This document shows, one piece after another, positions 37,656 through 51,104 of a DNA stretch of 64,000 nt. The stretch is from assembly GCA_964035545.1 (NCBI GenBank), contig CAXIUT010000073.1, positions 186,001 to 250,000 of the forward strand, given 5' to 3'. The DNA comes from Bugula neritina. Taxonomy: Eukaryota > Bryozoa > Gymnolaemata > Cheilostomatida > Bugulidae. Under the pieces are notes generated by a model, which worked only from the letters and a program-made list of their open reading frames with translations, did no database searches and was not told where the DNA came from. The position numbers were made by a program, and so were the translations under genes. Every line of letters starts with the position of its first letter. Positions within the stretch are counted from its first letter, which is position 1.

Positions 37656-39000
37656 TCATCTGCAGCGCCATTTCACAGTGTTAAATTTTGCCAGAGTAAA
37701 AACTAATTTTAGATGCCTTTGCAAACATATGAGAAATAAATGAGTCATTTTATGAAAAGAGGTGTTTGCAGCAGTTGTCCACTTTTGATTTAGACGCGTC
37801 ATGGAAACTTTTGTAGTTTTAAATAATATCTCCAAACTCATCACTTGCATGTGTTTATATACTTGATAAAGTTTTTCATGCAAAACTTGATGCCTGCTTC
37901 AAAGACACCAGTGCTTAAAACTGTGTTAACTGTATTGGCACGTTGCCATGAGATATTTGGTTATATTTAGCATCACAACATACTCTTCAGAAAGTTAAGA
38001 AAATCAGTCTATAGAAAGTTAATGAAATAAACCTACCAGAGAGAGTAAGCCAGATGTAACAAGTAGATCCAAAACAAGTTGATTAACAATTGAAGTTGAA
38101 TTCTCCATGTAGTGAATACTTTAGTCCTAATGTCAAATGCAAACGTCTGCAACCAAATTGTGTAGACTTCATGAGCTGGTTAGCTGACAGGACTCATTAA
38201 AGTTCTTAACTGTTGTGTGTATAGTGATGCCCATCTTGAACTAGAGAGGGCTGACGGAAGACTGCTACTTTGTGAAAATTGACAATGCATATTATTATTA
38301 TTCATTGTTGAGATTCACGACTGCCATAAACAATGATAAAATATTCATTGTTGGTACTACTGAGTAGAATAAAATATAATATAATATTATTCTCTGGACA
38401 GATAAACAATATCAAATGCATATTATAACATTACCATAAATCTACGGCGCTTCACATCTTCACTTTTTTCTGCAATGTTATTTCTTTGCAGTTAGAAGTA
38501 CTAGCTGAATATATGACTATGAAACATAACCCTTCAATTTCATTGCACCAGCACCGATTTCAATATAGGTGTGTTGGGAGTTATCTTTCCTAAAGTTTTG
38601 TTCTTGGTGTTTATTCGAAGCAGACACAGGCTAATATTAGTTTTGTTATTTGCAAGAGTTTTTCTGTCTGATTGTCCATCAGCAAAAGTTTGCGCCTTGC
38701 AGTTATTATGGAAATACCAGTGCTGCTGGAAGACCTTTGCATTGTACACCCGCCTTTACTATTGAATTTAGATGTTTTATTTTCCCATCCCCTCTCCTGC
38801 CCCCCTGTCCCCTCTAACAACCAGCAATCCTGACTCATGCGAAATGTGTTATTAAGTTTTAGAGTTGGACCATGGGCCTACAGTATACGATTTGAAGCTT
38901 TATAGTTTACAGGCAGTGGAGATGAGTCACTGCTGAAACCCATTTTATTAGTAGACTATATTGCTCTTCAATCATCAGTTTTCATATTCAAAGAGAAAGC
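37656..39000. repeat. Unit 29
   Basis: X-A-P-P-T1-E2; X head (GCCAGAGTAAAAAC) shared with units 40 and 41. Tail has CCAGTGCTGCTGG. Closest overall to unit 41 (displacement 16,138 bp). Confidence 0.97.
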
Positions 39001-40345
39001 TCATCTGCAGCGCCATTTCACAGTGTTATATTTTGCTAGAGTAATAACTAATTTTAGATGCCTTTGCAAACATATGAGATATAAATGAGTCGTTTTATGA
39101 AAAGAGGTGTTTGCAGCAGTTGTCCACTTTTGATTTAGACGCGTCATGGAAACTTTTGTAGTTTTAAATAATATCTCCAAACTCATCACTTGCATGTGTT
39201 TATATACTTGATAAAGTTTTTCATGCAAAACTTGATGCCTGCTTCAAAGACACCAGTGCTTAAAACTGTGTTAACTGTATTGGCAAGTTGCCATGAGATA
39301 TTTGGTTATATTTAGCATCACAACATACTCTTCAGAAAGTTAAGAAAATCAGTCTATAGAAAGTTAATGAAATAAACCTACCAGAGAGAGTAAGCCAGAT
39401 GTAACAAGTAGATCCAAAACAAGTTGATTAACAATTGAAGTTGAATTCTCCATGTAGTGAATACTTTAGTCCTAATGTCAAATGCAAACGTCTGCAACCA
39501 AATTGTGTAGACTTCATGAGCTGGTTAGCTGACAGGACTCATTAAAGTTCTTAACTGTTGTGTGTATAGTGATGCCCATCTTGAACTAGAGAGGGCTGAC
39601 GGAAGACTGCTACTTTGTGAAAATTGACAATGCATATTATTATTATTCATTGTTGAGATTCACGACTGCCATAAACAATGATAAAATATTCATTGTTGGT
39701 ACTACTGAGTAGAATAAAATATAATATAATATTATTCTCTGGACAGATAAACAATATCAAATGCATATTATAACATTACCATAAATCTACGGCGCTTCAC
39801 ATCTTCACTTTTTTCTGCAATGTTATTTCTTTGCAGTTAGAAGTACTAGCTGAATATATGACTATGAAACATAACCCTTCAATTTCATTGCACCAGCACC
39901 GATTTCAATATAGGTGTGTTGGGAGTTATCTTTCCTAAAGTTTTGTTCTTGGTGTTTATTCGAAGCAGACACAGGCTAATATTAGTTTTGTTATTTGCAA
40001 GAGTTTTTCTGTCTGATTGTCCATCAGCAAAAGTTTGCGCCTTGCAGTTATTATGGAAATACCAGTGCTGCTGGAAGACCTTTGCATTGTACACCCGCCT
40101 TTACTATTGAATTTAGATGTTTTATTTTCCCATCCCCTCTCCTGCCCCCCTGTCCCCTCTAACAACCAGCAATCCTGACTCATGCGAAATGTGTTATTAA
40201 GTTTTAGAGTTGGACCATGGGCCTACAGTATACGATTTGAAGCTTTATAGTTTACAGGCAGTGGAGATGAGTCACTGCTGAAACCCATTTTATTAGTAGA
40301 CTATATTGCTCTTCAATCATCAGTTTTCATATTCAAAGAGAAAGC
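39001..40345. repeat. Unit 30
   Basis: V-A-P-P-T1-E2 with GAGATATAAATGAGTCG. Private GGCAAGTTGCC near 39286. Confidence 0.97.
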
Positions 40346-41689
40346 TCATCTGCAGCGCCATTTCACAGTGTTATATTTTGCTAGAGTAATAACTAATTTT
40401 AGATGCCTTTGCAAACATATGAGATATAAATGAGTCGTTTTATGAAAAGAGGTGTTTGCAGCAGTTGTCCACTTTTGATTTAGACGCGTCATGGAAACTT
40501 TTGTAGTTTTAAATAATATCTCCAAACTCATCACTTGCATGTGTTTATATACTTGATAAATTTTTTCATGCAAAACTTGATGCCTGCTTCAAAGACACCA
40601 GTGCTTAATTACTGTGTTAACTGTATTGGCACGTTGCCATAAGACATTTGGTAATATTTCGCATCACAACAAACTCTTCAGAAAGTTAAGAAAATCAGTC
40701 TAGAAAGTTACTGAAATAAACCTACCAGAGAGAGTAAGCCAGATGTAACAAGTAGATCCAAAACAAGTTGATTAACAATTGAAGTTGAATTCTCCATGTA
40801 GTGAATACTTTAGTCCTAATGTCAAATGCAAACGTCTGCAACCAAATTGTGTAGACTTCATGAGCTGGTTAGCTGACAGGACTCATTAAAGTTCTTAACT
40901 GTTGTGTGTATAGTGATGCCCATCTTGAACTAGAGAGGGCTGACTGAAGACTGCTACTTTGTGAAAATTGACAATGCATATTATTATTATTCATTGTTGA
41001 GATTCACGACTGCCATAAACAATGATAAAATATTCATTGTTGGTACTACTGAGTAGAATAAAATATAATATAATATTATTCTCTGGACAGATAAACAATA
41101 TCAAATGCATATTATAACATTACCATAAATCTACGGCGCTTCACATCTTCACTTTTTTCTGCAATGTTATTTCTTTGCAGTTAGAAGTACTAGCTGAATA
41201 TATGACTATGAAACATAACCCTTCAATTTCATTGCACCAGCACCGATTTCAATATAGGTGTGTTGGGAGTTATCTTTCCTAAAGTTTTGTTCTTGGTGTT
41301 TATTCGAAGCAGACACAGGCTAATATTAGTTTTGTTATTTGCAAGAGTTTTTCTGTCTGATTGTCCATCAGCAAAAGTTTGCGCCTTGCAGTTATTATGG
41401 AAATACCAGTGATGCTGGAAGACCTTTGCATTGTACACCCGCCTTTACTATTGAATTTAGATGTTTTATTTTCCCATCCGCTCTCCTGCCCCCCTGTCCC
41501 CTCTAACAACCAGCAATCCTGACTCATGTGAAATGTGTTATTAAGTTTTAGAGTTGGACCATGGGCCTACAGTATACGATTTGAAGCTTTATAGTTTACA
41601 GGCAGTGGAGATGAGTCACTGCTGAAACCCATTTTATTAGTAGACTATATTGCTCTTCAATCATCAGTTTTCATATTCAAAGAGAAAGC
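40346..41689. repeat. Unit 31
   Basis: V-B-Q-P-T1-E2 with GAGATATAAATGAGTCG and AAGACATTTGG; Q-to-P switch between mid1 and mid2; CCGCTC breaks the quadruplex. Confidence 0.97.
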
Positions 41690-43033
41690 TCATCTGCAGC
41701 GCCATTTCACAGTGTTATATTTTGCTAGAGTAATAACTAATTTTAGATGCCTTTGCAAACATATGAGAAATAAATGAGTCATTTTATGAAAAGAGGTGTT
41801 TGCAGCAGTTGTCCACTTTTGATTTAGACGCGTCATGGAAACTTTTGTAGTTTTAAATAATATCTCCAAACTCATCACTTGCATGTGTTTATATACTTGA
41901 TAAATTTTTTCATGCAAAACTTGATGCCTGCTTCAAAGACACCAGTGCTTAATTACTGTATTAACTGTATTGGCACGTTGCCATAAGATATTTGGTAATA
42001 TTTCGCATCACAACAAACTCTTCAGAAAGTTAAGAAAATCAGTCTAGAAAGTTACTGAAATAAACCTACCAGAGAGAGTAAGCCAGATGTAACAAGTAGA
42101 TCCAAAACAAGTTGATTAACAATTGAAGTTGAATTCTCCATGTAGTGAATACTTTAGTCCTAATGTCAAATGCAAACGTCTGCAACCAAATTGTGTAGAC
42201 TTCATGAGCTGGTTAGCTGACAGGACTCATTAAAGTTCTTAACTGTTGTGTGTATAGTGATGCCCATCTTGAACTAGAGAGGGCTGACTGAAGACTGCTA
42301 CTTTGTGAAAATTGACAATGCATATTATTATTATTCATTGTTGAGATTCACGACTGCCATAAACAATGATAAAATATTCATTGTTGGTACTACTGAGTAG
42401 AATAAAATATAATATAATATTATTCTCTGGACAGATAAACAATATCAAATGCATATTATAACATTACCATAAATCTACGGCGCTTCACATCTTCACTTTT
42501 TTCTGCAATGTTATTTCTTTGCAGTTAGAAGTACTAGCTGAATATATGACTATGAAACATAACCCTTCAATTTCATTGCACCAGCACCGATTTCAATATA
42601 GGTGTGTTGGGAGTTATCTTTCCTAAAGTTTTGTTCTTGGTGTTTATTCGAAGCAGACACAGGCTAATATTAGTTTTGTTATTTGCAAGAGTTTTTCTGT
42701 CTGATTGTCCATCAGCAAAAGTTTGCGCCTTGCAGTTATTATGGAAATACCAGTGATGCTGGAAGACCTTTGCATTGTACACCCGCCTTTACTATTGAAT
42801 TTAGATGTTTTATTTTCCCATCCCCTCTCCTGCCCCCCTGTCCCCTCTAACAACCAGCAATCCTGACTCATGTGAAATGTGTTATTAAGTTTTAGAGTTG
42901 GACCATGGGCCTACAGTATACGATTTGAAGCTTTATAGTTTACAGGCAGTGGAGATGAGTCACTGCTGAAACCCATTTTATTAGTAGACTATATTGCTCT
43001 TCAATCATCAGTTTGCATATTAAAACAGAAAGC
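41690..43033. repeat. Unit 32
   Basis: V-B-Q-P-T1-E1; same mid1/mid2 switch as unit 31 but ordinary GAGAAATAAATGAGTCA head and ACTGTATTAAC. Confidence 0.97.
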
Positions 43034-44379
43034 TCATCTGCAGCGCCATTTCACAGTGTTAAATTTTGCTAGAGTAAAAATTAATTTTAGATGTCTTTGC
43101 AAACATATGAGAAATAAATGAGTCATTTTATGAAAAGAGGGGTTTGCAGCAGTTGTCCACTTTTGATTTAGACGCGTCATGGAAACTTTTGTAATTTTAA
43201 ATAATATCTCCAAACTCATCACTTGCATGTGTTTATATACTTGATAAAGTTTTTCATGCAAAACTTGATGCCTGCTTCAAAGACACCAGTGCTTAAATAC
43301 TGTGTTAACTGTATTGGCACGTTGCCATGAGATATTTGGTAATATTTAGCATCACAACATACTCTTCAGAAAGTTAAGAAAATCAGTCTATAGAAAGTTA
43401 ATGAAATAAACCTACCAGAGAGAGTAAGCCAGATGTAACAAGTAGATCCAAAACAAGTTGATTAACAATTGAAGTTGAATTCTCCATGTAGTGAATACTT
43501 TAGTCCTAATGTCAAATGCAAACGTCTGCAACCAAATTGTGTAGACTTCATGAGCTGGTTAGCTGACAGGACTCATTAAAGTTCTTAACTGTTGTGTGTA
43601 TAGTGATGCCCATCTTGAACTAGAGAGGGCTGACGGAAGACTGCTACTTTGTGAAAATTGACAATGCATATTATTATTATTCATTGTTGAGATTCACGAC
43701 TGCCATAAACAATGATAAAATATTCATTGTTGGTACTACTGAGTAGAATAAAATATAATATAATATTATTCTCTGGACAGATAAACAATATCAAATGCAT
43801 AATATAACATTACCATAAATCTACGGCGCTTCACATCTTCACCTTTTTCTGCAATGTTATTTCTTTGCAGTTAGAAGTACTAGCTGAATATATGACTATG
43901 AAACATAACCCTTCAATTTCATTGCACCAGCACCGATTTCAATATAGGTGTGTTGGGAGTTATCTTTCCTGAAGTTTTGTTCTTGGTGTTTATTCGAAGC
44001 AGACACAGGCTAATATTAGTTTTGTTATTTGCAAGAGTTTTTCTGTCTGATTGTCCATCAGCAAAAGTTTGCGCCTTGCAGTTATTATGGAAATACCAGT
44101 GATGCTGGAAGACCTTTGCATTGTACACCCGCCTTTACTATTGAATTTAGATGTTTTATTTTCCCATCCCCTCTCCTGCCCCCCTGTCCCCTCTAACAAC
44201 CAGCAATCCTGACTCATGCGAAATGTGTTATTAAGTTTTAGAGTTGGACCATGGGCCTACAGTATACGATTTGAAGCTTTATAGTTTACAGGCAGTGGAG
44301 ATGAGTCACTGCTGAAACCCATTTTATTAGTAGACTATATTGCTCTTCAATCATCAGTTTTCATATTCAAAGAGAAAGC
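43034..44379. repeat. Unit 33
   Basis: F-C-R-P-T1-E2 with CCTGAAG but an intact quadruplex motif and CATGCG, so its last quarter comes from another haplotype than in units 21, 23 and 36. Confidence 0.97.
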
Positions 44380-45723
44380 TCATCTGCAGCGCCATTTCAC
44401 AGTGTTATATTTTGCTAGAGTAATAACTAATTTTAGATGCCTTTGCAAACATATGAGATATAAATGAGTCGTTTTATGAAAAGAGGTGTTTGCAGCAGTT
44501 GTCCACTTTTGATTTAGACGCGTCATGGAAACTTTTGTAGTTTTAAATAATATCTCCAAACTCATCACTTGCATGTGTTTATATACTTGATAAATTTTTT
44601 CATGCAAAACTTGATGCCTGCTTCAAAGACACCAGTGCTTAATTACTGTGTTAACTGTATTGGCACGTTGCCATAAGACATTTGGTAATATTTCGCATCA
44701 CAACAAACTCTTCAGAAAGTTAAGAAAATCAGTCTAGAAAGTTACTGAAATAAACCTACCAGAGAGAGTAAGCCAGATGTAACAAGTAGATCCAAAACAA
44801 GTTGATTAACAATTGAAGTTGAATTCTCCATGTAGTGAATACTTTAGTCCTAATGTCAAATGCAAACGTCTGCAACCAAATTGTGTAGACTTCATGAGCT
44901 GGTTAGCTGACAGGACTCATTAAAGTTCTTAACTGTTGTGTGTATAGTGATGCCCATCTTGAACTAGAGAGGGCTGACTGAAGACTGCTACTTTGTGAAA
45001 ATTGACAATGCATATTATTATTATTCATTGTTGAGATTCACGACTGCCATAAACAATGATAAAATATTCATTGTTGGTACTACTGAGTAGAATAAAATAT
45101 AATATAATATTATTCTCTGGACAGATAAACAATATCAAATGCATATTATAACATTACCATAAATCTACGGCGCTTCACATCTTCACTTTTTTCTGCAATG
45201 TTATTTCTTTGCAGTTAGAAGTACTAGCTGAATATATGACTATGAAACATAACCCTTCAATTTCATTGCACCAGCACCGATTTCAATATAGGTGTGTTGG
45301 GAGTTATCTTTCCTAAAGTTTTGTTCTTGGTGTTTATTCGAAGCAGACACAGGCTAATATTAGTTTTGTTATTTGCAAGAGTTTTTCTGTCTGATTGTCC
45401 ATCAGCAAAAGTTTGCGCCTTGCAGTTATTATGGAAATACCAGTGATGCTGGAAGACCTTTGCATTGTACACCCGCCTTTACTATTGAATTTAGATGTTT
45501 TATTTTCCCATCCCCTCTCCTGCCCCCCTGTCCCCTCTAACAACCAGCAATCCTGACTCATGTGAAATGTGTTATTAAGTTTTAGAGTTGGACCATGGGC
45601 CTACAGTATACGATTTGAAGCTTTATAGTTTACAGGCAGTGGAGATGAGTCACTGCTGAAACCCATTTTATTAGTAGACTATATTGCTCTTCAATCATCA
45701 GTTTTCATATTCAAAGAGAAAGC
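44380..45723. repeat. Unit 34
   Basis: V-B-Q-P-T1-E2; copy of unit 31 at +4,034 bp, but with an intact quadruplex motif. Confidence 0.97.
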
Positions 45724-47067
45724 TCATCTGCAGCGCCATTTCACAGTATTATATTTTGCTAGAGTAATAACTAATTTTAGATGCCTTTGCAAACATATGA
45801 GAAATAAATGAGTCATTTTATGAAAAGAGGTGTTTGCAGCAGTTGTCCACTTTTGATTTAGACGCGTCATGGAAACTTTTGTAGTTTTAAATAATATCTC
45901 CAAACTCATCACTTGCATGTGTTTATATACTTGATAAATTTTTTCATGCAAAACTTGATGCCTGCTTCAAAGACACCAGTGCTTAATTACTGTATTAACT
46001 GTATTGGCACGTTGCCATAAGATATTTGGTAATATTTCGCATCACAACAAACTCTTCAGAAAGTTAAGAAAATCAGTCTAGAAAGTTACTGAAATAAACC
46101 TACCAGAGAGAGTAAGCCAGATGTAACAAGTAGATCCAAAACAAGTTGATTAACAATTGAAGTTGAATTCTCCATGTAGTGAATACTTTAGTCCTAATGT
46201 CAAATGCAAACGTCTGCAACCAAATTGTGTAGACTTCATGAGCTGGTTAGCTGACAGGACTCATTAAAGTTCTTAACTGTTGTGTGTATAGTGATGCCCA
46301 TCTTGAACTAGAGAGGGCTGACTGAAGACTGCTACTTTGTGAAAATTGACAATGCATATTATTATTATTCATTGTTGAGATTCACGACTGCCATAAACAA
46401 TGATAAAATATTCATTGTTGGTACTACTGAGTAGAATAAAATATAATATAATATTATTCTCTGGACAGATAAACAATATCAAATGCATATTATAACATTA
46501 CCATAAATCTACGGCGCTTCACATCTTCACTTTTTTCTGCAATGTTATTTCTTTGCAGTTAGAAGTACTAGCTGAATATATGACTATGAAACATAACCCT
46601 TCAATTTCATTGCACCAGCACCGATTTCAATATAGGTGTGTTGGGAGTTATCTTTCCTAAAGTTTTGTTCTTGGTGTTTATTCGAAGCAGACACAGGCTA
46701 ATATTAGTTTTGTTATTTGCAAGAGTTTTTCTGTCTGATTGTCCATCAGCAAAAGTTTGCGCCTTGCAGTTATTATGGAAATACCAGTGATGCTGGAAGA
46801 CCTTTGCATTGTACACCCGCCTTTACTATTGAATTTAGATGTTTTATTTTCCCATCCCCTCTCCTGCCCCCCTGTCCCCTCTAACAACCAGCAATCCTGA
46901 CTCATGTGAAATGTGTTATTAAGTTTTAGAGTTGGACCATGGGCCTACAGTATACGATTTGAAGCTTTATAGTTTACAGGCAGTGGAGATGAGTCACTGC
47001 TGAAACCCATTTTATTAGTAGACTATATTGCTCTTCAATCATCAGTTTGCATATTAAAACAGAAAGC
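45724..47067. repeat. Unit 35
   Basis: V-B-Q-P-T1-E1; copy of unit 32 at +4,034 bp with private TTTCACAGTATTATA. Confidence 0.97.
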
Positions 47068-48413
47068 TCATCTGCAGCGCCATTTCACAGTGTTAAATTT
47101 TGCTAGAGTAAAAATTAATTTTAGATGTCTTTGCAAACATATGAGAAATAAATGAGTCATTTTATGAAAAGAGGGGTTTGCAGCAGTTGTCCACTTTTGA
47201 TTTAGACGCGTCATGGAAACTTTTGTAATTTTAAATAATATCTCCAAACTCATCACTTGCATGTGTTTATATACTTGATAAAGTTTTTCATGCAAAACTT
47301 GATGCCTGCTTCAAAGACACCAGTGCTTAAATACTGTGTTAACTGTATTGGCACGTTGCCATGAGATATTTGGTAATATTTAGCATCACAACATACTCTT
47401 CAGAAAGTTAAGAAAATCAGTCTATAGAAAGTTAATGAAATAAACCTACCAGAGAGAGTAAGCCAGATGTAACAAGTAGATCCAAAACAAGTTGATTAAC
47501 AATTGAAGTTGAATTCTCCATGTAGTGAATACTTTAGTCCTAATGTCAAATGCAAACGTCTGCAACCAAATTGTGTAGACTTCATGAGCTGGTTAGCTGA
47601 CAGGACTCATTAAAGTTCTTAACTGTTGTGTGTATAGTGATGCCCATCTTGAACTAGAGAGGGCTGACGGAAGACTGCTACTTTGTGAAAATTGACAATG
47701 CATATTATTATTATTCATTGTTGAGATTCACGACTGCCATAAACAATGATAAAATATTCATTGTTGGTACTACTGAGTAGAATAAAATATAATATAATAT
47801 TATTCTCTGGACAGATAAACAATATCAAATGCATAATATAACATTACCATAAATCTACGGCGCTTCACATCTTCACCTTTTTCTGCAATGTTATTTCTTT
47901 GCAGTTAGAAGTACTAGCTGAATATATGACTATGAAACATAACCCTTCAATTTCATTGCACCAGCACCGATTTCAATATAGGTGTGTTGGGAGTTATCTT
48001 TCCTGAAGTTTTGTTCTTGGTGTTTATTCGAAGCAGACACAGGCTAATATTAGTTTTGTTATTTGCAAGAGTTTTTCTGTCTGATTGTCCATCAGCAAAA
48101 GTTTGCGCCTTGCAGTTATTATGGAAATACCAGTGATGCTGGAAGACCTTTGCATTGTACACCCGCCTTTACTATTGAATTTAGATGTTTTATTTTCCCA
48201 TCCGCTCTCCTGCCCCCCTGTCCCCTCTAACAACCAGCAATCCTGACTCATGTGAAATGTGTTATTAAGTTTTAGAGTTGGACCATGGGCCTACAGTATA
48301 CGATTTGAAGCTTTATAGTTTACAGGCAGTGGAGATGAGTCACTGCTGAAACCCATTTTATTAGTAGACTATATTGCTCTTCAATCATCAGTTTGCATAT
48401 TAAAACAGAAAGC
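47068..48413. repeat. Unit 36
   Basis: F-C-R-P-T1-E1; copy of unit 33 except for CCGCTC, CATGTG and the E1 end. Confidence 0.97.
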
Positions 48414-49759
48414 TCATCTGCAGCGCCATTTCACAGTGTTAAATTTTGCTAGAGTAAAAATTAATTTTAGATGCCTTTGCAAACATATGAGAAATAAATG
48501 AATCATTTTATGAAAAGAGGTGTTTGCAGCAGTTGTCCACTTTTGATTTAGACGCGTCATGGAAACTTTTGCAGTTTTAAATAATATCTCCAAACTCATC
48601 ACTTGCATGTGTTTATATACTTGATAAAGTTTTTCATGCAAAACTTGATGCCTGCTTCAAAGACACCAGTGCTTAAATACTGTGTTAACTGTATTGGCAC
48701 GTAGCCATGAGATATTTGGTAATATTTAGCATCACAACATACTCTTCAGAAAGTTAAGAAAATCAGTCTATAGAAAGTTAATGAAATAAACCTACCAGAG
48801 AGAGTAAGCCAGATGTAACAAGTAGATCCAAAACAAGTTGATTAACAATTGAAGTTGAATTCTCCATGTAGTGAATACTTTAGTCCTAATGTCAAATGCA
48901 AACGTCTGCAACCAAATTGTGTAGACTTCATGAGCTGGTTAGCTGACAGGACTCATTAAAGTTCTTAACTCTTGTGTGTATAGTGATGCCCATCTTGAAC
49001 TAGAGAGGGCTGACTGAAGACTGCTACTTTGTGAAAATTGACAATGCATATTATTATTATTCATTGTTGAGATTCACGACTGCCATAAACAATGATAAAA
49101 TATTCATTGTTGGTACTACTGAGTAGAATAAAATATAATATAATATTATTCTCTGGACAGATAAACAATATCAAATGCATATTATAACATTACCATAAAT
49201 CTACGGCGCTTCACATCTTCACCTTTTTCTGCAATGTTATTTCTTTGCAGTTAGAAGTACTAGCTGAATATATGACTATGAAACATAACCCTTCAATTTC
49301 ATTGCACCAGCACCGATTTCAATATAGGTGTGTTGGGAGTTATCTTTCCTAAATTTTTGTTCTTGGCGTTTATACGAAACAGACACAGGCTAATATTAGT
49401 TTTGTTATTTGCAAGAGTTTTTCTGTCTGATTGTCCATCAGCAAAAGTTTGCGCCTTGCAGTTATTATGGAAATACCAGTGATGCTGGAAGACCTTTGCA
49501 TTGTACACCCGCCTTTACTATTGAATTTAGATGTTTTATTTTCCCATCCCCTCTCCTGCCCCCCTGTCCCCTCTAACAACCAGCAATCCTGACTCATGTG
49601 AAATGTGTTATTAAGTTTTAGAGTTGGACCATGGGCCTACAGTATACGATTTGAAGCTTTATAGTTTACAGGCAGTGGAGATGAGTCACTGCTGAAACCC
49701 ATTTTATTAGTAGACTATATTGCTCTTCAATCATCAGTTTGCATATTAAAACAGAAAGC
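48414..49759. repeat. Unit 37
   Basis: F-C-R-P-T4-E1 with AATGAATCATTTT, TTAACTCTTGTG and the rare T4 tail. Private TTTTGCAGTTTT and GGCACGTAGCC. Confidence 0.97.
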
Positions 49760-51104
49760 TCATCTGCAGCGCCATTTCACAGTGTTAAATTTTGCTAGAG
49801 TAAAAATTAATTTTAGATGCCTTTGCAAACATATGAGAAATAAATGAGTCATTTTATGAAAAGAGGTGTTTGCAGCAGTTGTCGACTTTTGATTTAGACG
49901 CGTCATGGAAACTTTTGTAGTTTTAAATAATATCTCCAAACTCATCACTTGCATGTGTTTATATACTTGATAAAGTTTTTCATGCAAAACTTGATGCCTG
50001 CTTCAAAGACACCAGTGCTTAAAACTGTGTTAACTGTATTGGCACGTTGCCATGAGATATTTGGTTATATTTAGCATCACAACATACTCTTCAGAAAGTT
50101 AAGAAAATCAGTCTATAGAAAGTTAATGAAATAAACCTACCAGAGAGAGTAAGCCAGATGTAACAAGTAGATCCAAAACAAGTTGATTAACAATTGAAGT
50201 TGAAATCTCCATGTAGTCAACACTTTAGTCCTAATGTCAAATGCAAACGTCTGCAACCAAACTATGTAGACTTCATGGGCTGGTTAGCTGACAGGACTCA
50301 TTAAAGTTCTTAACTGTTGTGTGTATAGTGATGCCCTTCTTGAAATAGAGAGGGCTGACTGAAGACTGCTACTTTGTGAAAATTGACAATGCATATTATT
50401 ATTATTCATTGTTGAGATTCACGACTGCCATAAACAATGATAAAATATTCATTGTTGGTACTACTGAGTAGAATAAAATATAATATAATATTATTCTCTG
50501 GACAGATAAACAATATCAAATGCATAATATAACATTACCATAAATCTACGGCGCTTCACATCTTCACCTTTTTCTGCAATGTTATTTCTTTGCAGTTAGA
50601 AGTACTAGCTGAATATATGACTATGAAACATAACCCTTCAATTTCATTGCACCAGCACCGATTTCAATATAGGTGTGTTGGGAGTTATCTTTCCTAAAGT
50701 TTTGTTCTTGGTGTTTATACGAAGCAGACACAGGCTAATATTAGTTTTGTTATTTGCAAGAGTTTTTCTGTCTGATTGTCCATCAGCAAAAGTTTGCGCC
50801 TTGCTGTTATTATGGAAATACCAGTGATGCTGGAAGACCTTTGCATTGTACACCCGCCTTTACTATTGAATTTAGATGTTTTATTTTCCCATCCCCTCTC
50901 CTGCCCCCCTGTCCCCTCTAACAACCAGCAATCCTGACTCATGCGAAATGTGTTATTAAGTTTTAGAGTTGGACCATGGGCCTACAGTATACGATTTGAA
51001 GCTTTATAGTTTACAGGCAGTGGAGATGAGTCACTGCTGAAACCCATTTTATTAGTAGACTATATTGCTCTTCAATCATCAGTTTTCATATTCAAAGAGA
51101 AAGC
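49760..51104. repeat. Unit 38
   Basis: F-A-P-Q-T2-E2 with GTCGAC at 49881-49886; counterpart of unit 28 at +13,449 bp through mid2. CTTCTTGAAATAG is shared with unit 48; CTTGCTGTTATT tail. Confidence 0.97.

Larger units (their letters stand above)
40346..48413. repeat. Higher-order repeat block 2: units 31-33 = 34-36
   Basis: Two adjacent 4,034-bp blocks (40346-44379 and 44380-48413) each run V-B-Q-P-T1-E2, V-B-Q-P-T1-E1, F-C-R-P-T1. Shared diagnostic changes are GAGATATAAATGAGTCG plus AAGACATTTGG in the first unit, and GATGTCTTTGC plus GAGGGGTTTGC in the third. The blocks are slightly out of step for the quadruplex-breaking change CCGCTC: it lies in units 31 and 36 but not in 34 or 33, so some exchange followed the duplication. 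Confidence 0.92.
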
